Assembly: GCA_026710565.1 (NCBI GenBank) | Contig: JAPOQV010000411.1 | Span: 1 to 10,293, forward strand | Direction: 5' to 3' | Length of the DNA: 10,293 nucleotides | Origin: Spirochaetaceae bacterium | GTDB taxonomy: Bacteria; Spirochaetota; Spirochaetia; SZUA-6; Bin103 | In this document: positions 7,013-10,293 of the stretch, in pieces | Position numbering within the stretch: the stretch's first letter is position 1 | Layout: every line of letters begins with the position of its first letter | The notes under the pieces: model-generated | The model's database searches: none | What the model was told of the DNA's origin: nothing | The model's input: the letters and a program-made list of their open reading frames with translations, nothing else | Program-made: the position numbers and the translations under genes

Positions 7013-7717
7013 TCAGCCTCCAAGGAAGGAGCGGCGGATCTCCGGGTTCGCCAGCAGCTCCGAACCCGCGCCGGTATGGCGGTTGCGGCCCTGCACCAGC
7101 ACGAATCCCGTGTCGGCCAGCTCCAGGGCCGCTCGGGCGTTCTGCTCGACGATGAGGACGGCGATGCCGCCCCGCGCGATGTCGACGATGCGCTCGAACA
7201 GCTCCTGGGTGACGATCGGCGACACGCCGGCGGTGGGCTCGTCCAGCATCAGCACCCGCGGCCGGTTCATCAGCGCGCGGCCGATGGCGACCTGCTGGCG
7301 CTGGCCGCCGGACAGCTCGCCTGCCGCCTGCCGCCGCTTCTCCCGCAGCACCGGAAACAGGTGATAGACCTCGTCCATGGTGCCGGCGATGTCGTCGTCG
7401 CGGATGACCGCCCCCATCTCCAGGTTCTCCTGCACGGTCATCGACCGGAACACGTTCTCGGTCTGCGGCACGAAGCCCATGCCCCTGCGCGCCCGCGCCT
7501 GCGGCGCCAGCGCGGTGATGTCCTCGCCGTCCAGGCACACGGTGCCGGCGCGAAGGTGCAGGAGTCCGAACAGCGCCTTCATGGCGGTCGACTTGCCGGC
7601 CCCGTTGGGTCCCACCACCACGGCGATCTCGCCCGCGTCCACGGCGATGGAGCAGCCGTGCAGGATGTCGGGGCCGCCATAGCCCCCGGTCAGCGCCTCT
7701 CCCGTCAGCAGGCTCAT
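7013..7717 (-). CDS. livF: LIV/HAAT-type ABC transporter ATP-binding protein LivF
   Basis: This gene encodes a 234-residue cytoplasmic ATPase that forms a heterodimer with LivG and powers import. Walker A GPNGAGKST is at 36-44, the Q-loop glutamine in GFVPQ at 85, the signature LSGGQ at 135-139, and Walker B LMLDE at 156-160. The usual switch histidine is Q192 in VEQN, which is a normal trait of the LivF subfamily and helps separate it from LivG. Length matches the family. The start is ATG at 7715-7717, 7 bases after the livG stop, with only a weak ribosome binding site, so translation probably depends on coupling to livG. Confidence 0.95.
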   Translation of the reverse strand: MSLLTGEALTGGYGGPDILHGCSIAVDAGEIAVVVGPNGAGKSTAMKALFGLLHLRAGTVCLDGEDITALAPQARARRGMGFVPQTENVFRSMTVQENLEMGAVIRDDDIAGTMDEVYHLFPVLREKRRQAAGELSGGQRQQVAIGRALMNRPRVLMLDEPTAGVSPIVTQELFERIVDIARGGIAVLIVEQNARAALELADTGFVLVQGRNRHTGAGSELLANPEIRRSFLGG

Positions 7718-7724
7718 GCCGGGC

Positions 7725-8504
7725 TCAGGTTCGCCCTTCCCGGGTCACGGACCCCGCGCCGAGATAGGCCTCGACCACCCGCTCGTCGGACTGGACCTCC
7801 GGCGCCGACCCCTGCGTCAGCACCTTGCCTTCCACCATGACGATGACCGGATCGCACAGCAGGGAGATCAGCTCCATGTTGTGCTCGATGATGCAGAACG
7901 TGTAGCCCCGATGCAGGTTGAGGCGCAGGATGGCGCCGGCGATCTCCTTGAGCAGGGTGCGGTTGACGCCGGCACCGACCTCGTCGAGCAGGACGATGCG
8001 CGGCTCGGCCATCATGGTGCGGCCGAGCTCGAGCAGCTTCTTCTGGCCCCCCGACAGGTTGCCGGCCAGCTCATCCGCCACAGGGTCCAGCTTCAGGAAC
8101 TCGATCACCTCGTCCGCCCTGGCGCGCAGCGCTGCCTCTTCGGCGCGGATCTTCCGGGGCCGCAGCCACACGTTGGGCAGGCGTTCGCCGGATTGGCTGC
8201 CCGGCACGGTCATGAGGTTCTCCCTGACCGTCAGCGTCGAGAACTCGTGGGCGATCTGGAACGTGCGCAGCACCCCCCGGGCGAAGAGCTGGTGCGGCGG
8301 GAGTCCCGTGATATCCTCGCCGTCCAGAGACACGCGGCCGGAGGTGGGCACGTGCATGCCGGCGATGACGTTGAAGAGCGTCGTCTTTCCGGCGCCGTTG
8401 GGACCGATGAGCCCGGTGATGCTGCCGCTCTCGATGGCAAGCGACGCGCCGTCGACGGCCCGGATGCCACCGAAGCGCATGTGCAGATCCTGTACGGCGA
8501 TCAT
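7725..8504 (-). CDS. livG: LIV/HAAT-type ABC transporter ATP-binding protein LivG
   Basis: This gene encodes a 259-residue cytoplasmic ATPase partner of LivF. Walker A GPNGAGKTT is at 34-42, the Q-loop glutamine in RTFQIAHEF at 83, the signature LSGGQ at 150-154, Walker B VLLDE at 171-175, and the switch histidine H208 in IIEHN. Length and the intact histidine are typical of LivG. After Walker B the D-loop reads EVGAGVN rather than the commoner EPxAGxN; I recall the same form in alphaproteobacterial LivG relatives, so it is probably a subfamily mark rather than a defect. The start is ATG at 8502-8504, with only a weak GACCGG-like sequence upstream. It follows the binding-protein gene after 73 bases that contain a strong inverted repeat. 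Confidence 0.95.
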   Translation of the reverse strand: MIAVQDLHMRFGGIRAVDGASLAIESGSITGLIGPNGAGKTTLFNVIAGMHVPTSGRVSLDGEDITGLPPHQLFARGVLRTFQIAHEFSTLTVRENLMTVPGSQSGERLPNVWLRPRKIRAEEAALRARADEVIEFLKLDPVADELAGNLSGGQKKLLELGRTMMAEPRIVLLDEVGAGVNRTLLKEIAGAILRLNLHRGYTFCIIEHNMELISLLCDPVIVMVEGKVLTQGSAPEVQSDERVVEAYLGAGSVTREGRT

Positions 8505-8529
8505 CCGGTCAGGGACATGCCGGCCCGGC

Positions 8530-8567
8530 GCATGAGCGGAAGCGGATCGGCCGTCTCCCGCTCATGC
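8530..8567 (-). promoter_or_regulatory. Perfect 10-bp inverted repeat between the binding-protein gene and livG
   Basis: GCATGAGCGG (8530-8539) and CCGCTCATGC (8558-8567) are exact reverse complements separated by 18 bases. The loop can itself form a small CGG/CCG stem (8543-8545 with 8551-8553). The hairpin begins 10 bases after the binding-protein stop codon. No U-tract follows it on the transcribed strand, so complete termination is unlikely. Hairpins at this place in binding-protein transporter operons are known to stabilise the upstream mRNA or partly terminate, giving more binding protein than membrane parts. That role is inferred here from position. Confidence 0.65.
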
Positions 8568-8577
8568 CCGACCGAGC

Positions 8578-9750
8578 TCAGCGGAAGCGGACGGTTACGA
8601 GCGCTTCGTCCTGGACCTCGATCTGCCGGTAGTTGCCGGCGCTCTCGCCCGCGCCGACCAGCTCGACCGCCGACGCGCCGACGTAGTCGATGTCGCCGCC
8701 GTCCGCGAGGATGGCGAGCGCCTTGGCCAGCTCACCGGGAAAGATCTCCTCGCCGGGCGCGTTGGCGACCGCCATGACGTGGTCCTTCAGCGCGCCGCTC
8801 TCGGTCGATCCCGCCGCCTGCATGGCCAGCAGGATCAGGGCGGCCGCGTCGTACGACTCGCTCACGAACGGCCCCGGTGCCCCGCCCATCATCTCCTCGA
8901 GCCGGGCGACGCCGGGACTGTCGGTCCCGGGCACCGTCCCGATCGACCCGTTCAGGTCGGCGCCGATCGCCTCCACGATGCTGTCGCCGATCATGCCGTC
9001 GGGGAGAAAGAACTGGTCGAACGCCCCCGAGTCGAGCGAGGCCTGGATGATGCCCTTGCCGCCCTGATCGAGGTAGCCGGCCACGACCAGGATGTCGCCG
9101 CCGGCCGCGGCCAGCGCGGCGACCTCGGCGCTGTAATCGCCCTTGCCGTCCTCGTGCGGCGTGTTGATGGTGATCGTCCCGCCGCGCATCTCGACGTTGG
9201 CCGCGATACTGTCGGCCAAGCCCTTTCCGTAGTCGTTGTTGGTGTAGGTCAGCGCCGCTTCCTGGATGTCCATCTCCTGCAGGATGTCGGCGATCACCTC
9301 GCCCTGCCGGGCGTCAGACGGCGCCGTGCGGAAGAACAGTCCGTCGTCTTCGATCGTCGACAGGGCCGGCGACGTGGCGGACGGAGAGATCATCACGATG
9401 CCGTTGGGCTTGGCCACCTGTTGCAGCATGGCGATGGTCACGCCCGAGCAGTCGCCGCCGACGATGGCGTTGACCCGGTCGGCGGTCACCAGCCGCTCGG
9501 CCGCGGCGACCGCGGCAGCGGAGTCGATGCAGGTCGTGTCGCCCCGTACGGCGACGACCTGCAGGCCGCCGAGCAACGCGCCGCTGTCGTTGACCTCCTG
9601 GATCGCGAGCTCGGCGCCGTCCGCCATGGGACCGACCAGTGACTCGATCGGCCCGGTAAAGCCGAACAGCACTCCCAGCTTGACGTCGTCCGCGACTGCT
9701 GCGCCGAGTGGCAGCAGCACCAGCAACAAACCCGTAAAAACCCGTCTCAT
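8578..9750 (-). CDS. Periplasmic substrate-binding protein of the LIV/HAAT-type ABC importer (LivK-like)
   Basis: This gene encodes a 390-residue periplasmic binding protein of fold type I (Peripla_BP_6 family) that delivers substrate to LivH/LivM. Residues 1-20 are a signal peptide: a basic MRR start, a hydrophobic core, and AVA before DD as a signal peptidase I site. No lipobox cysteine is present, so it is soluble. The mature protein begins VKLGVLFGFTGP, typical of the family. MISPSATSP (120-128) is the usual ligand-contact loop, followed by TYTNNDYGKG (168-177) and a SYDAA segment (299-303). C74 and C101 are the only cysteines and could form a disulphide. ATG at 9748-9750 has GGAGGTG 7 bases upstream. 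First gene of the operon. The real substrate could be an amino acid, amide or other small polar solute. Confidence 0.93.
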   Translation of the reverse strand: MRRVFTGLLLVLLPLGAAVADDVKLGVLFGFTGPIESLVGPMADGAELAIQEVNDSGALLGGLQVVAVRGDTTCIDSAAAVAAAERLVTADRVNAIVGGDCSGVTIAMLQQVAKPNGIVMISPSATSPALSTIEDDGLFFRTAPSDARQGEVIADILQEMDIQEAALTYTNNDYGKGLADSIAANVEMRGGTITINTPHEDGKGDYSAEVAALAAAGGDILVVAGYLDQGGKGIIQASLDSGAFDQFFLPDGMIGDSIVEAIGADLNGSIGTVPGTDSPGVARLEEMMGGAPGPFVSESYDAAALILLAMQAAGSTESGALKDHVMAVANAPGEEIFPGELAKALAILADGGDIDYVGASAVELVGAGESAGNYRQIEVQDEALVTVRFR

Positions 9751-9757
9751 TTCAGAA

Positions 9758-9764
9758 CACCTCC
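9758..9764 (-). promoter_or_regulatory. Strong Shine-Dalgarno site for the binding-protein gene
   Basis: On the - strand this reads GGAGGTG, 7 bases before the ATG at 9748-9750. It is the best ribosome binding site in the window. It fixes the start codon and fits high expression of a periplasmic binding protein. Confidence 0.85.
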
Positions 9765-9812
9765 GATAAAGTTGGTGCGACGGCGGCGTCCACAGCGTCC
9801 GTCGATCGATCT

Positions 9813-9841
9813 AGTGTACCGCGAGTTCTGGTATGCCACAA
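9813..9841 (-). promoter_or_regulatory. Sigma-70-like promoter candidate for the transporter operon
   Basis: On the - strand TTGTGG (9836-9841) and TACACT (9813-9818) are separated by exactly 17 bases. The first matches the -35 consensus at three of six positions and the second matches the -10 consensus at four of six. Transcription would start near 9806, giving a leader of about 55 bases. The palindrome TCGATCGA (9802-9809) sits over the predicted start and could be an operator. The leader also carries an inverted repeat, CGACGG (9778-9783) with CCGTCG (9799-9804). This is a pattern match only. Confidence 0.4.
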
Positions 9842-9881
9842 TGCGCCTCCGGGGCGGCCGTTCAGCCCGCTCACGCTCGTG

Positions 9882-10293
9882 TCAATAGCCGAGCCGGCGC
9901 AGGTAGTCCCGCGTACTCCGGCTGCGCCGCGCTTCGGTCAGCGGATCGTCGCCGCTGCGCGGGCAAGCGGTGACCCAGCGCGGGAAGCCCATCTCGGCCA
10001 GCACCGCCAGCACGGCCGGGAAGTCGACCGCCTCGGAGTCGCCCACGTCGCACCACACCGGCTGATACGTGCCGTCGGCGTCGCGCGAGCTGGCGCTGTA
10101 GTCCTGCAGGTGGACGTAGTTCAGCCGCGGCGCGAAGTCCCGGATCGCCTCCACCGGATCGACGCCCCAGAGCTGGGCATGAGAGACGTCGATACAGAGT
10201 TGCGCCCGCTGCAGCAGGCTCAGGTAGCGGCGCCAGTCGGCCGCGGAGTCCACGAGGGTGTTGGTGTGGATGTGGTAGCTCAACTCCACGCCG
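9882..10293 (-). CDS. Sugar phosphate isomerase/epimerase, C-terminal part (IolE/xylose isomerase-like TIM barrel), cut by the window edge
   Basis: The frame runs in from the right edge and stops with TGA at 9882-9884. Roughly the last 137 residues are visible. A GTG at 10287-10289 could be read as a start, but the frame is open beyond it and the sequence GVELSYHIH is the middle of this family, so the gene is truncated. Counting from that GTG, HIH (6-8), IDVSHAQLWG (33-42; D34, H37), NYVHLQD (57-63; H60) and VDFPAV (88-93) match IolE and D-tagatose/D-psicose 3-epimerase relatives, which bind a divalent metal. Near the end, WVTACPR replaces the usual W-x-x-V-E-x-D, so the expected metal-binding glutamate is A108. 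It lies upstream of the transporter operon in the same direction. The family is clear; the reaction is not. Confidence 0.8.
   Translation of the reverse strand, partial: GVELSYHIHTNTLVDSAADWRRYLSLLQRAQLCIDVSHAQLWGVDPVEAIRDFAPRLNYVHLQDYSASSRDADGTYQPVWCDVGDSEAVDFPAVLAVLAEMGFPRWVTACPRSGDDPLTEARRSRSTRDYLRRLGY

Noticed and set aside
7192..7196. Possible loss of the switch histidine in LivF (VEQN)
   Set aside because: Gln at this position is normal for LivF, so it is not a defect.
6000..7538. Long open extension of the livM frame through livH and livF, giving a single frame of more than 900 codons
   Set aside because: The extension lacks permease content and lies antiphase to two clearly recognisable genes. 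It is a consequence of high GC content, and the ATGA overlap start is well supported.
6365..7840. Open frame of about 490 codons on the + strand opposite livF and livH
   Set aside because: It is rich in His, Arg, Asp and Gln with no recognisable domain, and mirrors real genes on the other strand. It is a GC shadow.
8519..8529. GCCGG-C-CCGGC palindrome just upstream of livG
   Set aside because: It would leave almost no loop and such strings arise easily in GC-rich sequence; the nearby 10-bp inverted repeat is far stronger.
7716..9642. Two long + strand frames opposite livG and the binding-protein gene
   Set aside because: Same shadow composition, no family motif, and the opposite strand carries complete known proteins.

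Overview
The window is uniformly GC-rich bacterial DNA with densely packed genes and codons that mostly end in G or C. The transporter's binding protein has an ordinary signal peptidase I leader with no lipobox cysteine, which fits a periplasm and so a diderm (Gram-negative) bacterium. From memory, the transporter subunits look most like an alphaproteobacterial-type LIV cassette, but the window does not allow a taxonomic assignment. No tRNA, rRNA, insertion sequence, CRISPR array or phage gene was found.

Left part (1-4653), sugar-acid catabolism. After the 3' end of an unidentified gene (2-97, +) comes a COG3618-type amidohydrolase/lactonase (123-989, -). It is divergent from a three-gene + strand operon: a PfkB kinase of the 2-keto-3-deoxygluconate kinase type (1095-2168), a protein with a neutral/alkaline ceramidase-like domain (2180-3511), and an enolase-superfamily (mandelate racemase/muconate lactonizing type) dehydratase candidate (3508-4653). 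The last two genes overlap by 4 bases (GTGA). Lactonase, dehydratase and kinase are three successive steps of a non-phosphorylative sugar-acid route: lactone to aldonate, to 2-keto-3-deoxy acid, to phosphorylated 2-keto-3-deoxy acid. The ceramidase-like hydrolase is the unexpected member.

Right part (4668-9750, - strand), a complete LIV/HAAT-type ABC importer. In transcription order it encodes the periplasmic binding protein, ATPase LivG, ATPase LivF, permease LivH and permease LivM. The last four genes are separated by 7, 3 and -4 bases. The binding-protein gene is separated from livG by 73 bases holding a perfect 10-bp inverted repeat, which could let the binding protein be made in excess. 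A promoter-like sequence and a strong Shine-Dalgarno site lie upstream of the binding-protein gene. The importer operon converges on the sugar-acid operon with only 14 bases between stop codons, and those 14 bases form a small GC hairpin.

Right edge (9882-10293, -): the C-terminal part of a sugar phosphate isomerase/epimerase (IolE/xylose isomerase-like TIM barrel), cut by the window end. With lactonase, kinase, dehydratase and isomerase around a solute importer, the locus reads as a carbohydrate-derivative uptake and breakdown region. The true substrate cannot be read from the sequence. The most interesting points are the ceramidase-like protein inside a sugar-acid operon, active-site variations in the dehydratase and isomerase, and the RNA/DNA palindromes in the two regulatory gaps.
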